Positions 41,480 through 51,020 of a DNA stretch of 64,000 bases are shown here, in pieces. This stretch comes from an uncultured Clostridium sp. (GTDB lineage Bacteria > Bacillota > Clostridia > Clostridiales > Clostridiaceae). Each line of letters starts with the position of its first letter. Position 1 is the stretch's first letter. The position numbers and the translations under genes were made by a program. The notes beneath the pieces are model-generated. The model did not search any database. It had not been told where the DNA came from and was given only the letters and a program-made list of their open reading frames with translations. The stretch covers positions 25,948-89,947 of the forward strand of contig UQBY01000012.1 in assembly GCA_900539375.1 (NCBI GenBank). The letters are read 5' to 3'.

Positions 41480-42292
41480 ATGATTATTAAGGATATAACT
41501 AAAGCTTTTAATGAAGTTAAAGAGAAAAAACCTTTAGTTCATTGCATTACAAATTACATAACAGCTAATGATTGTGCAAATGTACTTTTAGCAATAGGTG
41601 CATCTCCTACTATGGCAAATTCTATTTATGAAGTTGAAGATGTTTTAAGACATGCATCAAGCCTTGTTTTAAATTTAGGAACCCTTGGAGATAATTCTAT
41701 AAAAACTATGATTAAAGCAGGAGTTTTTGCAAATAAAATAAAAGTTCCTATAATTTTAGACCCAGTTGGAGTAGCTTCAATATCTCATAGAAAAGAAGCA
41801 GCTTTTGAACTTCTTAATAATGTTAAGGTTAATGTTATAAGAGGAAATATGTCAGAGATAAAAACTCTTTGTGGTTTAAAAGGAATTGCAAAGGGAGTAG
41901 ATTCTGATGAAATAATAGGCATAGAGGATTCAAAAAAAATAGCAAAACTTCTTTCAAAAAAAATAAATTCTGTAGTTGCAATAACAGGAATGATAGATTA
42001 TATTTCAGATGGAGAAAGAGTTATTTCAATTGGTAATGGAAATGAAATGCTTACTAAAGTAACAGGCACAGGATGTATGACAACAGCTCTTATTGGAGCT
42101 TATTTAGGAAGTGGAAATAATGATATTGTATCTGCTGTTTCTGGAGTTTTATCTATGGGAATTGCAGGAGAAATTGCTTTTGAAAATTTAAAAGAAAATG
42201 AAGGTAGTGGAAGCTATAGAGTTAAAATTATAGATGGAATTTTTAAAATGACTGAAGAAGATTTTATAAAGAGAGGAAAAATAAATGAATAG
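41480..42292 (+). CDS. thiM: Hydroxyethylthiazole kinase ThiM
   Basis: Thiamine salvage kinase phosphorylating 4-methyl-5-(2-hydroxyethyl)thiazole. 270 residues of ribokinase-like fold. Visible: PLVHCITNYITANDCAN near 15-31, NLGTLGDN, VILDPVGV, NVIRGNMSE and the anion hole GTGCMTTALIGAYL with catalytic Cys near 197. ATG 41480 is preferred because GGAGAA is 6 nt upstream; ATG 41468 overlaps that site. The gene overlaps thiE by 8 bases. No TPP riboswitch is apparent in the 133 nt before it. Confidence 0.94.
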   Translation: MIIKDITKAFNEVKEKKPLVHCITNYITANDCANVLLAIGASPTMANSIYEVEDVLRHASSLVLNLGTLGDNSIKTMIKAGVFANKIKVPIILDPVGVASISHRKEAAFELLNNVKVNVIRGNMSEIKTLCGLKGIAKGVDSDEIIGIEDSKKIAKLLSKKINSVVAITGMIDYISDGERVISIGNGNEMLTKVTGTGCMTTALIGAYLGSGNNDIVSAVSGVLSMGIAGEIAFENLKENEGSGSYRVKIIDGIFKMTEEDFIKRGKINE

Positions 42293-42911
42293 TATAGATT
42301 ATAGTTTGTATTTAGTTACAGATAGAAGTTTATTAAAGGGAAGAAAACTTACAAAAGTTATAGAAGAAGCAATAAGGGGAGGGGTAAGTTTAGTTCAACT
42401 TAGAGAAAAATCTGCCTCTTCTTTAGAATTTTATGAAATAGCAAAAGAAGTAAAAGAAGTAACGGATAAATATAATGTACCTTTAATAATAAATGATAGA
42501 ATAGATATTGCCCTTGCTGTAGATGCTTCAGGAGTACATTTAGGACAAAGTGATATTCCTTGTAGTGTAGCAAGAAAAATACTTCCAAAAGGAAAAATAA
42601 TAGGAGTATCAGCTCATAACTTAAAAGAAGCAGAAAAAGCTGTAATGTTTGGCGCAGATTATTTAGGCTGTGGAGCTGTCTTTAATACTTCTACAAAAAA
42701 AGATGTAACAACTCTTTCCTATGAAGAATTAAAGAAAATAACAAGTAATATAAAAATCCCTGTAGTGGCAATAGGAGGAATAAATGAAAATAATATAAGT
42801 AATTTAAAGAATTCAGGAATAAATGGAGTAGCAGTAGTATCTTCAATAATAGGAAAAGAAGATGTAAAAAAGGCTTCAGAAGATTTAAAAGAAATTGTTA
42901 AAAAGTTATAA
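42285..42911 (+). CDS. thiE: Thiamine-phosphate synthase ThiE
   Basis: Joins hydroxymethylpyrimidine diphosphate and thiazole phosphate to thiamine phosphate. 208-residue TIM barrel with LVTDRSLL, VQLREKSAS near 36-44, LIINDRIDIALAV (metal Asp), HLGQSDIP, GCGAVFNTSTK and VAIGGI. The pair thiM-thiE without thiD or thiC here suggests a salvage unit. Coupled to thiM by overlap. Confidence 0.94.
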   Translation: MNSIDYSLYLVTDRSLLKGRKLTKVIEEAIRGGVSLVQLREKSASSLEFYEIAKEVKEVTDKYNVPLIINDRIDIALAVDASGVHLGQSDIPCSVARKILPKGKIIGVSAHNLKEAEKAVMFGADYLGCGAVFNTSTKKDVTTLSYEELKKITSNIKIPVVAIGGINENNISNLKNSGINGVAVVSSIIGKEDVKKASEDLKEIVKKL

Positions 42912-42989
42912 TTAATAAAATAAAATGTTTAGAACTAAAAAATATAGTCAATACTTTAGGTAATATTAATTATGAGGAGTAAATTGTCT

Positions 42990-43712
42990 ATGAAAATTTT
43001 CATTTTGGTTTTAAGCATTTTTTTGCTTTTTCCATCACCAGCAAAAGGAATAGAAGTTAAAGATGTTAAAGAAGATTTAGAAAAAATAGGAGTAGAAGAA
43101 GAATACAGAGAAAACATAGAAACTTATCTAGAAAATCTTAATATATCAAAAGAAGATATAAATAATATTATGGAAGAAGCAAAAGAAGTAATTGGAAGTA
43201 TTCAAGATAAAAACAGTATTTCAGATTTTAGCTTTAGTGAAATATTTGGGCTTTATAAAAAAACTAAAGGTGTAGCTAAAGATTTAAATTTAGATTTTGG
43301 CTTTAGCATAGCTAATAAAAGTTTTACTTTAAAAGATAAAAAAAATAATAATGTGCTTATAGAAGGGAATATAAGTGATTTAGAAAATTACTATGATAAA
43401 TATGTTGAAATATTACAAGATAAAGAAAGTCATTTAGAAACTAATATATCAAAACAAAATAATAATGAAAAAGAAAATATCACTAAAGTAGAAGATATAA
43501 TAACTCCTAAAACATCAGAAGAAAATAAAAATTCTTATAATAATATTTCTAAAAAAGAGATAAATACTAACAAAAATAATGCTTTAGAAAATAAAGATAA
43601 AAATATTTCAATTGCTTCAAGAAAAACAATATCACCTAAAATTCCATTAGTAATAGCAGGAATATTTACAATAGGAGCATTAGGAGTTTTAAAAGTATTA
43701 AAAAAAGTTTAA
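42990..43712 (+). CDS. Secreted/membrane-anchored helical protein, unknown
   Basis: Unrecognised protein of 240 residues. Signal peptide near 1-20 (IFILVLSIFLLFPSPAKG), a helical acidic domain (VKEDLEKIGVEEEYRENIE), an Asn/Lys/Glu linker, and a C-terminal TM segment (IPLVIAGIFTIGALGVLKVL) with basic tail; no LPxTG. Start uncertain: ATG 42990 has GAGGAG 10 nt upstream; ATG 42972 would place that site inside the frame. It lies 67 nt before the MoxR gene on the same strand and may belong to that envelope operon. A TTGACA-like box at 43715 allows separate transcription. Confidence 0.68.
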   Translation: MKIFILVLSIFLLFPSPAKGIEVKDVKEDLEKIGVEEEYRENIETYLENLNISKEDINNIMEEAKEVIGSIQDKNSISDFSFSEIFGLYKKTKGVAKDLNLDFGFSIANKSFTLKDKKNNNVLIEGNISDLENYYDKYVEILQDKESHLETNISKQNNNEKENITKVEDIITPKTSEENKNSYNNISKKEINTNKNNALENKDKNISIASRKTISPKIPLVIAGIFTIGALGVLKVLKKV

Positions 43713-43778
43713 TTCTTGACAACATTTACAAATGAGTATGATTATATGATATAATAAAGTAAACAAAGGGGGAGAAAA

Positions 43779-44714
43779 ATGAATAAAGTAACAGAAATAA
43801 TAAATAATATAGAAAAAATAATGGTTGGCAAAAGAAAGGTAGTAGAGAAAATAGTTATAGCCCTTTTAACTAATGGTCATGTTTTAATAGAAGATGTTCC
43901 AGGAGTTGGGAAAACCCAATGTGTAAGTGCCTTAGCAAAGTCAGTTGATGGAAGCTTTAAAAGAATACAATTTACTCCAGATGTAATGGCTTCAGATATA
44001 ACAGGATTTACTATGTATAATCCTACAACAGGAGTTTTTGAATATAAAGAAGGAAGTGCTAATTGTAACTTTCTTTTAGCAGATGAAATTAATAGAGCTT
44101 CTTCTAAAACACAATCAAGTTTACTTGAAGTAATGGAAGAAAGACAGATAACTGTAGATGGAGTAACTCATAAAGTTCCAGAACCCTTTATGGTTCTTGC
44201 AACTCAAAATCCAATAGAAAGTAAAGGAACAAATAAACTTCCAGAAGCTCAAATGGATAGATTTTTGTTTAAACTTTCAATAGGATATCCAAGTAAAGAG
44301 GGAGAAAGAGAAATTTTAAATAGATTTGCAGGAGAAAGTCCTTTGAAAAATCTTAACCCAGTAGCTACCACAGGAGAAATTCTTAAACTTCAAAATCAAG
44401 TAGAAGAAGTAAGAGTAAGTGAAGAAATTAAGGATTTAATAATATCAATAGTATCTTATACAAGAAATAATGTTAATTTAGATTTAGGAGTAAGTCCTAG
44501 AGGTAGTATTGCATTATTAAAGGTATCAAAGGCTTGTGCATTTATAAAAAGTAGAGATTATGTACTTCCAGAAGATGTAGTAGATATTTCTTTAGATGTA
44601 TTAAGCCATAGAGTTATTTTATCATCAAATGCTAAAGTAAAAGGAATAACAGCTAAGGATGTAATCTTAGATTGTGTAAATAAGGCTATAAAAAATACAA
44701 GTAAGGTGCTTTAG
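43779..44714 (+). CDS. MoxR-family AAA+ ATPase
   Basis: A 311-residue AAA+ chaperone-like ATPase. Walker A VPGVGKTQ near 43-50, Walker B LLADEINRA near 107-115, sensor 1 LATQNPIES, arginine finger near the GTNKLPEAQMDRF block. MoxR proteins are thought to assist maturation of neighbouring VWA/DUF58 proteins. It heads the classic MoxR-DUF58-transglutaminase operon; the next ATG follows the stop without any gap. AGGGGGAG precedes the ATG. Confidence 0.93.
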   Translation: MNKVTEIINNIEKIMVGKRKVVEKIVIALLTNGHVLIEDVPGVGKTQCVSALAKSVDGSFKRIQFTPDVMASDITGFTMYNPTTGVFEYKEGSANCNFLLADEINRASSKTQSSLLEVMEERQITVDGVTHKVPEPFMVLATQNPIESKGTNKLPEAQMDRFLFKLSIGYPSKEGEREILNRFAGESPLKNLNPVATTGEILKLQNQVEEVRVSEEIKDLIISIVSYTRNNVNLDLGVSPRGSIALLKVSKACAFIKSRDYVLPEDVVDISLDVLSHRVILSSNAKVKGITAKDVILDCVNKAIKNTSKVL

Positions 44715-45854
44715 ATGATAAGATGGTTTTTTTATATTGGAATGTTAATGATATCTTTTATGTTTACTTATATCTTTGATATAAAAGAAAATTATGTAAT
44801 ACTTTATATGATACTTCTTATACCTTTAATAGATTATATTTCTTATAATATATTTAGAAAAAATCTATCTTCATCAGTAAAGGTATTAACTGATAATGTG
44901 GAAAAAGGGCAAAAGATATTATGTAAAATAGAATTAAAAAATAAGTCATTACTACCAATTCCATTTATAGATTATAAAATAAAAGTTAGTGATAAAATAA
45001 CAGCATTAAAAACTTTAGAAGAAAGAGTATCTTTAGGGCAAAATGAAACTTTAGAGAAGAAAATAGAAATAGTAGCACTTCATATAGGCATAGGAGAAAT
45101 TTCAATAGAAAACTTAGAGATAACAAGTATTTTTGGACTTTTTTCTAGTAAAATTGAAAGTGAAGAAAGTAATTGTAAAATTATGATTGCACCTAAATGC
45201 GTAGAGGTAGATGGAGTAGAAAAGCTTATAGAAAGTGCTAGAGAGATAGAAAAAGAAGAAGGGGGAAGTAATTATACTTTTCAAGGAGAGCCAGGATATG
45301 AGTATAAAGAATATGTTAAAGGAGACCCTTTAAATAGAGTTAATTGGAAGCTTTCCTCAAAGAAAAATATTATAATGATAAGGCAAAATGCTTCAATAGC
45401 TAAATGTAAAAAAGTAGTAGTATTAGACCCATTTATAGTGGAAAATGAAGAGCTTCAAAATAATAGTGATTTATTAATTGAAGGATTTCTAGGAATAGTT
45501 AAGGATATGTTTTTAAGTGAATATGAAGTTACTATAGGTATTTATAAAGAAAGCAAATGGAAATTTAAAATTATAAATAAAATAAGTGATATAGAAGAAA
45601 TTCAAAGAAGTTTTTCAGAATATACTTTTTGTAAGGAAGAGGCATCTTATTTACGATTTAATAAATTTTTTATTAATGAAGATGAAAAGTATGATTTAAT
45701 AATTGTTACTTCTAATAAAGATATTGAAATAGAGAATTTTATAAAAAATATAAAAGATAAGTGCCATGGAATTGAAATTATAAGAAACAATAAAGAAAAA
45801 ATATTAGAAGAAGAATTTTACCTTGAAAAAGATTATGTACTAGAGAGGATATAA
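44715..45854 (+). CDS. DUF58 domain protein
   Basis: A 379-residue membrane-associated protein. Two hydrophobic segments at 5-25 and 30-45, a beta-rich domain, then DUF58 with the signature GEPGYEYKEYVKGDPLNRVNWKLS split near 195-218 and a von Willebrand-like ending (VVVLDPF). Works with the adjacent MoxR ATPase; often called YeaD-type. Expected role in envelope assembly or stress, by family context. Starts directly after the moxR stop. Confidence 0.9.
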   Translation: MIRWFFYIGMLMISFMFTYIFDIKENYVILYMILLIPLIDYISYNIFRKNLSSSVKVLTDNVEKGQKILCKIELKNKSLLPIPFIDYKIKVSDKITALKTLEERVSLGQNETLEKKIEIVALHIGIGEISIENLEITSIFGLFSSKIESEESNCKIMIAPKCVEVDGVEKLIESAREIEKEEGGSNYTFQGEPGYEYKEYVKGDPLNRVNWKLSSKKNIIMIRQNASIAKCKKVVVLDPFIVENEELQNNSDLLIEGFLGIVKDMFLSEYEVTIGIYKESKWKFKIINKISDIEEIQRSFSEYTFCKEEASYLRFNKFFINEDEKYDLIIVTSNKDIEIENFIKNIKDKCHGIEIIRNNKEKILEEEFYLEKDYVLERI

Positions 45855-45857
45855 AAT

Positions 45858-48041
45858 ATGAATAGAATAGAAAGTACAATAAAAGATAATTATATACCAT
45901 TAATATTTGCTATATTAGGTTGTGAATTAATATTTTTTTCTTTGTATGGAGGATTTAGTTTTTTATATTCAGGAATTATTCTTATTTTAGTAACAATATT
46001 TTTTGCTTTTTATGATATGGTAAATAAAGAGGGGAAAAAAGGGCCTATACTTTATACTCCTGTATGCTTAGCAATATTAATAGTTGGTTCTGTCTTAGCA
46101 AAATCTACAGGAAATATTGAAGAATTTAATATAGCAAGACTTGTCTTTGGAGGAGAGATAAAAGAAAGTGGAAGTTTTATATATGCTATGTCTATTTTAA
46201 ATATTGTTACTTTTTTATACTCTTCAATGATTTATTATTTTTCAGTAATAATAACAAGGGTTATAATATTAATTTTATTATATTTTATTCCTTTAATTCT
46301 TTATGCAAAGGGAGCTTATAAAGCAGATAGCATATTTGTATATATTTTTTTAATAAGTTTGTTTTATATATTAGTGTTAGAAATAAAAAATAATACTATA
46401 AATAAAAAAATCAGCATAAATGTAAACAGTAAACATATGATTTTTACTGGAGGAGTTGCAATATTAACTATTTTATTTATTGCAATAATATTTCCTAAGC
46501 CAGAAAAACTTCCTACAATAGGCTTTTTAGATAAAGTTAAAAATTATGTTCAAGATTATACTAAATCAAATTTAAAAGGATTTAGTGTTGAGTGGGGAAA
46601 TAGTAGAAATGTAAATGAATCTACAACAGATGGAGAAGATGTTGTTTTATATAATTTAACAGGAAACAATCCAGGATACCTTATTGTAAAAAATTATGAT
46701 GTATTTGAAAATGGAATGTGGAAAGAAGAAGAGGAATCCTTTTTCTCTGGAAGTTCTATAAATAAATTAGAAAAAATTTATCCTATAGAAAGTACTATAG
46801 CAATAATAGATGAATATAGTGGTAATGATGAAGTTATAAAAAAAGCAAAAAATGCTGAAAGGACAAAAGAAGCCATTGTAAATATATCTAATAAATTTAC
46901 TACAAGATTTATAGTACATCCATCTAAAACTCAAAGTTGTAAATTAGCAACAGGAGGAGATGATGTGTATTTAAGTGGATTTGATATGTTATTTTTAAAA
47001 GATGGTAAAACATTTCAAAGTGAAAGTAATTATTCTATAAGTTATATTAAAGATAATCCAAATATTGAATCAAAAGAAGCTATTTTACTTACTTATCTTA
47101 ATGATGAAAGATATTTAAATTTATTAAAAGAATGTGCAACTTCAAGTAAATATGAGAAAGAAAAGGAAAATGTAACTACTATAAATAATAGTTATACTAA
47201 GCTTTCAGAGGATACTTCTGATAAGCTAATAAATTTATCTAAAAATATTACAAATGGAAAAGAATCAACTTATGCTAAAGCAAAGGCAATAGAAAGTTAC
47301 TTTAGAGGTGGTTCATATATATATAGTTTAACTTTACCTAAAAATACAGGAAAAGAAAGTTATATAGATTATTTTATATTTGAAGGAAAAACAGGTTTTT
47401 GTGTTCAATATGCTACAGCTATGACATTATTATGTAGAGCAAGTGGAATTCCAGCAAGGTATGTTGAAGGATATGTTGTAGATGAAGAGGATAAACATGC
47501 TGGAGTATATGAAGTTAATGCAAAAAAAGGACATGCTTTTGTTGAAGTTTATATAGCAGGATATGGATGGAAAATATTTGACCCTACTCCTGGAATAGTA
47601 GAAGTAAGTAGTGAAATAGTAAATGAAGAAGGAAAAACAGAAACAGCTTTAAGTAGCAACAATAAGAGTATTTATATAATTATAGGAATAGTTTCAATTG
47701 GAGTATTATTTATAGGAATAGAATATTTAACTAAAAGAAAAAGAAAGCTAAATAAAATTTTAAAGCTTTCTAATGAAGAGGCCTTTGAAGAAATTATTAA
47801 AGACATAATATTGTTATTAAAATCTTGTAATCTAATTTCTAAAAATGGAGAAACCCTTATGAGATTTTCAACAAGAGTAGATGAACAGTTAAATATTAAT
47901 TTTAAAAACATTATTGAAAAATATTATGATTATAAATATGCTTTTAAAAATTTATCTAAAGAAGATGTAAATGAAGCATTAAAATTAGATAATGAAATCT
48001 ATAAATATATAAAAGAAAATAAAAAAGGTAAGAAAAAATAA
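45858..48041 (+). CDS. Transglutaminase-like membrane protein (TgpA type)
   Basis: A 727-residue protein. About six TM segments in residues 15-205, a large extracellular region with a transglutaminase-like core: GFCVQYATAMTLLCRASGIP (catalytic Cys near 512), HAFVEVYIAGYGW (His) and FDPTPG (Asp), then a final TM near 600 and a cytoplasmic DUF4129-like tail. Third gene of the MoxR-DUF58 unit with a 3-nt gap. The triad looks intact, so protease or crosslinking activity outside the membrane is plausible; substrate unknown. Confidence 0.9.
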   Translation: MNRIESTIKDNYIPLIFAILGCELIFFSLYGGFSFLYSGIILILVTIFFAFYDMVNKEGKKGPILYTPVCLAILIVGSVLAKSTGNIEEFNIARLVFGGEIKESGSFIYAMSILNIVTFLYSSMIYYFSVIITRVIILILLYFIPLILYAKGAYKADSIFVYIFLISLFYILVLEIKNNTINKKISINVNSKHMIFTGGVAILTILFIAIIFPKPEKLPTIGFLDKVKNYVQDYTKSNLKGFSVEWGNSRNVNESTTDGEDVVLYNLTGNNPGYLIVKNYDVFENGMWKEEEESFFSGSSINKLEKIYPIESTIAIIDEYSGNDEVIKKAKNAERTKEAIVNISNKFTTRFIVHPSKTQSCKLATGGDDVYLSGFDMLFLKDGKTFQSESNYSISYIKDNPNIESKEAILLTYLNDERYLNLLKECATSSKYEKEKENVTTINNSYTKLSEDTSDKLINLSKNITNGKESTYAKAKAIESYFRGGSYIYSLTLPKNTGKESYIDYFIFEGKTGFCVQYATAMTLLCRASGIPARYVEGYVVDEEDKHAGVYEVNAKKGHAFVEVYIAGYGWKIFDPTPGIVEVSSEIVNEEGKTETALSSNNKSIYIIIGIVSIGVLFIGIEYLTKRKRKLNKILKLSNEEAFEEIIKDIILLLKSCNLISKNGETLMRFSTRVDEQLNINFKNIIEKYYDYKYAFKNLSKEDVNEALKLDNEIYKYIKENKKGKKK

Positions 48042-48061
48042 TAAAAATTTGAACATTTATT

Positions 48062-48097
48062 AAGGAGGTGTCTAATTAATAGATACCTTCTTTTTTA
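48062..48097 (+). terminator. Terminator after the MoxR-DUF58-TGase operon
   Basis: AAGGAGGTGTCTA (48062-48074) pairs with TAGATACCTTCTT (48080-48092; one G-U), then T run. Confidence 0.85.
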
Positions 48098-48258
48098 TTA
48101 ATTTATAAATATTATATATAAAAACATATAATTTGTTAAAGTAATATAATAATTTTTTTTATCCTATGGAAAATTATACATTCACTAAACTTTTTTTATA
48201 TCAGAATTGTTATATAAATTACAAAAATAATGCAAGAAATTTTAAAAAGTATTTTGTA

Positions 48259-48272
48259 TAATAACGTTATCA
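48259..48272 (+). promoter_or_regulatory. Candidate cre site before the GH13 gene
   Basis: TAATAACGTTATCA matches 12 of 14 bases of the CcpA consensus; core ATAACGTTAT is a perfect palindrome. It lies 32 bp before the start codon. Confidence 0.5.
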
Positions 48273-48303
48273 TATAAATTTATTTTTTTTTGGAGGGATT
48301 AAA

Positions 48304-49593
48304 ATGGCAAGAAATACTGACTTAAATTTAAGAGGAGAAGTTATTTATTCAATTTATGTAAGAAATCATAGTGAAGAAGGAACTTTTAAAGCTGTTGAAA
48401 AAGACTTAGAAAGAATAAAAAATTTAGGAACAGATATAATATGGTTTATGCCTATTCATCCAATTGGAGTTAAAAATAAAAAAGGTGATTTAGGATGTCC
48501 ATATGCTATTAAAAATTATAGAGAAGTTAATCCAGAGTATGGAACTTTAGAAGATTTTAAAAATTGTGTAGATAAAATACATGCTTTAGGAATGAAATGT
48601 ATAATAGATGTAGTTTATAATCACACTTCCCCAGACTCATGGCTTGTAGAAAACCATCCAGAATATTTTTATAAAAAGTCTGATGGAAACTTTGGAAACA
48701 AAGTTGGAGATTGGTGGGATGTAGTAGATTTAGATTATAACAACAAAGATTTATGGACTTATCAAATAGATACATTAAAAATGTGGGCAGAAATAGTTGA
48801 TGGATTTAGATGTGATGTTGCTTCTTTAGTTCCAGTAGATTTTTGGATTAAGGCAAGAGAAGAAGTAGCTAAAGTAAGACCAAATGCTATATGGCTTGCA
48901 GAAACAATTCATACTAATTTCCTTATAGATTTAAGAAGACATGGAGTTTCTGGTAATTCTGATTGTGAAGTATATCAAGCTTTTGATATATGTTATGATT
49001 ATGATGTGCAACCTTACTTTATGGGATATTTAAAAGGAACAAATAATTTAAGTTATTATGTAGATAGATTAGTTTTTCAAGAAGGAATTTATCCAGAAAA
49101 TTATATAAAGTTAAGATTTTTAGAAAATCATGATAATCCAAGAGCTAAAGAATTAATAGAAAATGAAGAACAATTAATAAATTGGACTGCATTTCAATAT
49201 TTCCAAAAAGGTACAACTTTAGTTTATGCAGGACAAGAAACTGAAAATACTAAATGTCCAAGCCTTTTTGATAAAGATTTAGTAAATTGGAATACAGGAA
49301 AAGATATTACTAAACTAATGCAAAAATTATATAAAATAAAGAAAAATAATATTTTTATAGATGGTGCCTATAGTTTATTTGCTGATGCAGATAATCAAAC
49401 TATTATAGGTTACTATGAAAAAAATGGAGAAAAAGTAGTTGGTGTATTTAACTTAAAGGGAATAGAAGGAGAGATAAAGGTAAACCTTAAAGATGGAGAA
49501 TACATTAATGAAATAGATAATGAAAAGGTAATTGTAAAAAATGGGAAAATAAAAATGAATAAAAAGCCTATAATTTTATTTACAAGAGAATAA
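48304..49593 (+). CDS. GH13 alpha-amylase-family enzyme, cytoplasmic
   Basis: A 429-residue glycoside hydrolase without signal peptide, so acting on imported malto-oligosaccharides or stored glycogen. GH13 regions: CIIDVVYNHTS near 99-109, DGFRCDVASLVP (nucleophile Asp near 178), WLAETIH (acid/base Glu) and FLENHDNPR. Compact C-terminal beta domain (VVGVFNLKG). Exact specificity (amylase, cyclomaltodextrinase, glucosyltransferase) is not fixed by these motifs; lack of an N-terminal CBM34 argues against neopullulanase. GGAGGG precedes the ATG; a terminator follows. Confidence 0.87.
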   Translation: MARNTDLNLRGEVIYSIYVRNHSEEGTFKAVEKDLERIKNLGTDIIWFMPIHPIGVKNKKGDLGCPYAIKNYREVNPEYGTLEDFKNCVDKIHALGMKCIIDVVYNHTSPDSWLVENHPEYFYKKSDGNFGNKVGDWWDVVDLDYNNKDLWTYQIDTLKMWAEIVDGFRCDVASLVPVDFWIKAREEVAKVRPNAIWLAETIHTNFLIDLRRHGVSGNSDCEVYQAFDICYDYDVQPYFMGYLKGTNNLSYYVDRLVFQEGIYPENYIKLRFLENHDNPRAKELIENEEQLINWTAFQYFQKGTTLVYAGQETENTKCPSLFDKDLVNWNTGKDITKLMQKLYKIKKNNIFIDGAYSLFADADNQTIIGYYEKNGEKVVGVFNLKGIEGEIKVNLKDGEYINEIDNEKVIVKNGKIKMNKKPIILFTRE

Positions 49594-49594
49594 A

Positions 49595-49640
49595 AAAAGC
49601 CCCAGACATCAATTGAGGAGGAGATGTTCTGGGGTTTTAT
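49595..49640 (+). terminator. Terminator after the cytoplasmic GH13 gene
   Basis: AAGCCCCAGA-CATC pairs with GATG-TTCTGGGGTTT around a GA-rich loop; T run follows. A GC-rich stem. Confidence 0.9.
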
Positions 49641-49764
49641 CATTCTAAAAAGAATGATAAAAATATATAAGGATGATAGTAAAGTTTACACTTCTTATTA
49701 TAAATGAAAAAGATTACAAATGCATTACAAAAAATGCAGAAAATTAAAAAAATAAAAAAATATA

Positions 49765-49793
49765 TTGACAAAAATAAATAAAAAATATATAGT
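49765..49793 (+). promoter_or_regulatory. Promoter of the met transporter operon
   Basis: TTGACA (49765-49770), exact 17-bp spacer, TATAGT (49788-49793), 38 bp before the SAM aptamer. Confidence 0.85.
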
Positions 49794-49831
49794 TGATATA
49801 CGAAAAGAGAGCAGTATTTTAAAATAAATAT

Positions 49832-49980
49832 CTTATCTAGAGAGGTGGAGGGACTGGCCCCATGAAACCCAGCAACCGCAATTATGAAAGGTGCTAATTC
49901 CAGCAGTAAGCATTTGTACTGAGAGATGAGAAAACTTTGAATGTAATGGCACTAGAGTTTTTTCTAGTGTTTTAATTTTT
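49832..49980 (+). ncRNA. SAM-I riboswitch (S box) with terminator
   Basis: Aptamer 49832-49930: CTTATCTAGAGAGGTGGAGG, then GGCCCCATGAAACCCAGCAA, GGTGCTAATTCCAGCAG and GAGAGATGAG, all hallmark S-box segments in order. The expression platform has a terminator CACTAGA/TTCTAGTG (49950-49969) with T-rich tail. High SAM should stop transcription before metN. The 49641-49764 stretch before it holds no feature I can support. Confidence 0.96.
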
Positions 49981-50008
49981 ATAGATATATACTTTTTGGA
50001 GGAATTGT

Positions 50009-51019
50009 ATGATAAAAATAGAAGGCTTAGGCAAAAGTTTTGGAAAAACCGAAGTATTAAAGGATATAAATATAAATATAAAAGAAGGAGAAATATATGG
50101 CCTAATTGGTCATAGTGGAGCAGGAAAATCAACTTTATTAAGATGTATTAATGGTCTTGAAAGCTATGATACTGGAAGTGTAACAGTAATGGGAAAAGAA
50201 GTTAAAGATTTAAGTGAATCAGAACTTAGAAGTTTTAGAAAAAATCTTGGAATGATATTTCAAAACTTTAATCTTCTTAAAAGAAAAACTGTTTTTGATA
50301 ATGTAGCTCTTCCTCTTGAAGTGTGGAAATACCATGAACCAAAGCTTGATAAGGATGGAAAAGACACAAAATCAGGAAAAAATAAAGAAGATATAAATAA
50401 AAGAGTTATGAAGCTTTTAAAACTTGTAGGTCTTGAGGACAAGGCTAAAAGCAAGCCATCTCAATTAAGTGGAGGGCAAAAGCAAAGAGTTGCTATAGCA
50501 AGGGCTTTAGCATTAGACCCTAAAATACTTTTATGTGATGAAGCAACTTCTGCATTAGACCCTAAAATAACAAAGGATATTTTAGCACTTCTTAGCAAAA
50601 TAAATAAAGAACTTGGAATAACTATTGTTATAGTTACTCATCAGATGGAAGTTATAAAAGAGGTATGTGAAAGAGTAGCTCTTCTTGATGGAGGAAAAAT
50701 TCAAGTGGAAGGAAAAGCTGAAGATTTATTCTTAAAGCCAGGTTCATCTTTAAAGAAGTTCCTTGGAGAAGAAGAGGATACAACTTTACCAAATGAAGGA
50801 GTTAATATAAGAATATTCTTCCCAGCAGATTGTTCTGAAAATGCAATAATAACAAAAATGGCAAGAGAAGCTAATATAGATTGTTCTATAGTTTCTGGAA
50901 AACTTGAAAAGTTTAGAGATAATGTTTTAGGAAGCTTAGTAATAAACATAGAAAAAGAAGATAAGGACATAGTAGAAAAATACTTAAAAGATAAAGATTT
51001 TGAATGGGAGGTAATTTAA
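50009..51019 (+). CDS. metN: Methionine ABC transporter ATP-binding protein MetN
   Basis: ATPase of the MetNIQ importer. 336 residues. Walker A GHSGAGKST near 33-41, Q-loop MIFQNFNLL, signature LSGGQKQR near 156, Walker B LLCDEATSALDP, switch His in VTHQMEV. The C-terminal NIL/C2 ligand-binding domain (EDTTLPNEGVNIRIFFPAD) senses methionine and inhibits transport. A charged 15-residue insertion (KDGKDTKSGKNKEDINK) after the Q-loop region is unusual. First gene after the SAM-I leader. Confidence 0.95.
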   Translation: MIKIEGLGKSFGKTEVLKDININIKEGEIYGLIGHSGAGKSTLLRCINGLESYDTGSVTVMGKEVKDLSESELRSFRKNLGMIFQNFNLLKRKTVFDNVALPLEVWKYHEPKLDKDGKDTKSGKNKEDINKRVMKLLKLVGLEDKAKSKPSQLSGGQKQRVAIARALALDPKILLCDEATSALDPKITKDILALLSKINKELGITIVIVTHQMEVIKEVCERVALLDGGKIQVEGKAEDLFLKPGSSLKKFLGEEEDTTLPNEGVNIRIFFPADCSENAIITKMAREANIDCSIVSGKLEKFRDNVLGSLVINIEKEDKDIVEKYLKDKDFEWEVI

Positions 51020-51020
51020 T

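Noticed and set aside
42972..42989. Earlier ATG for the secreted protein before the MoxR operon
   Set aside because: It would put the GAGGAG ribosome site inside the coding region; kept as an alternative only.
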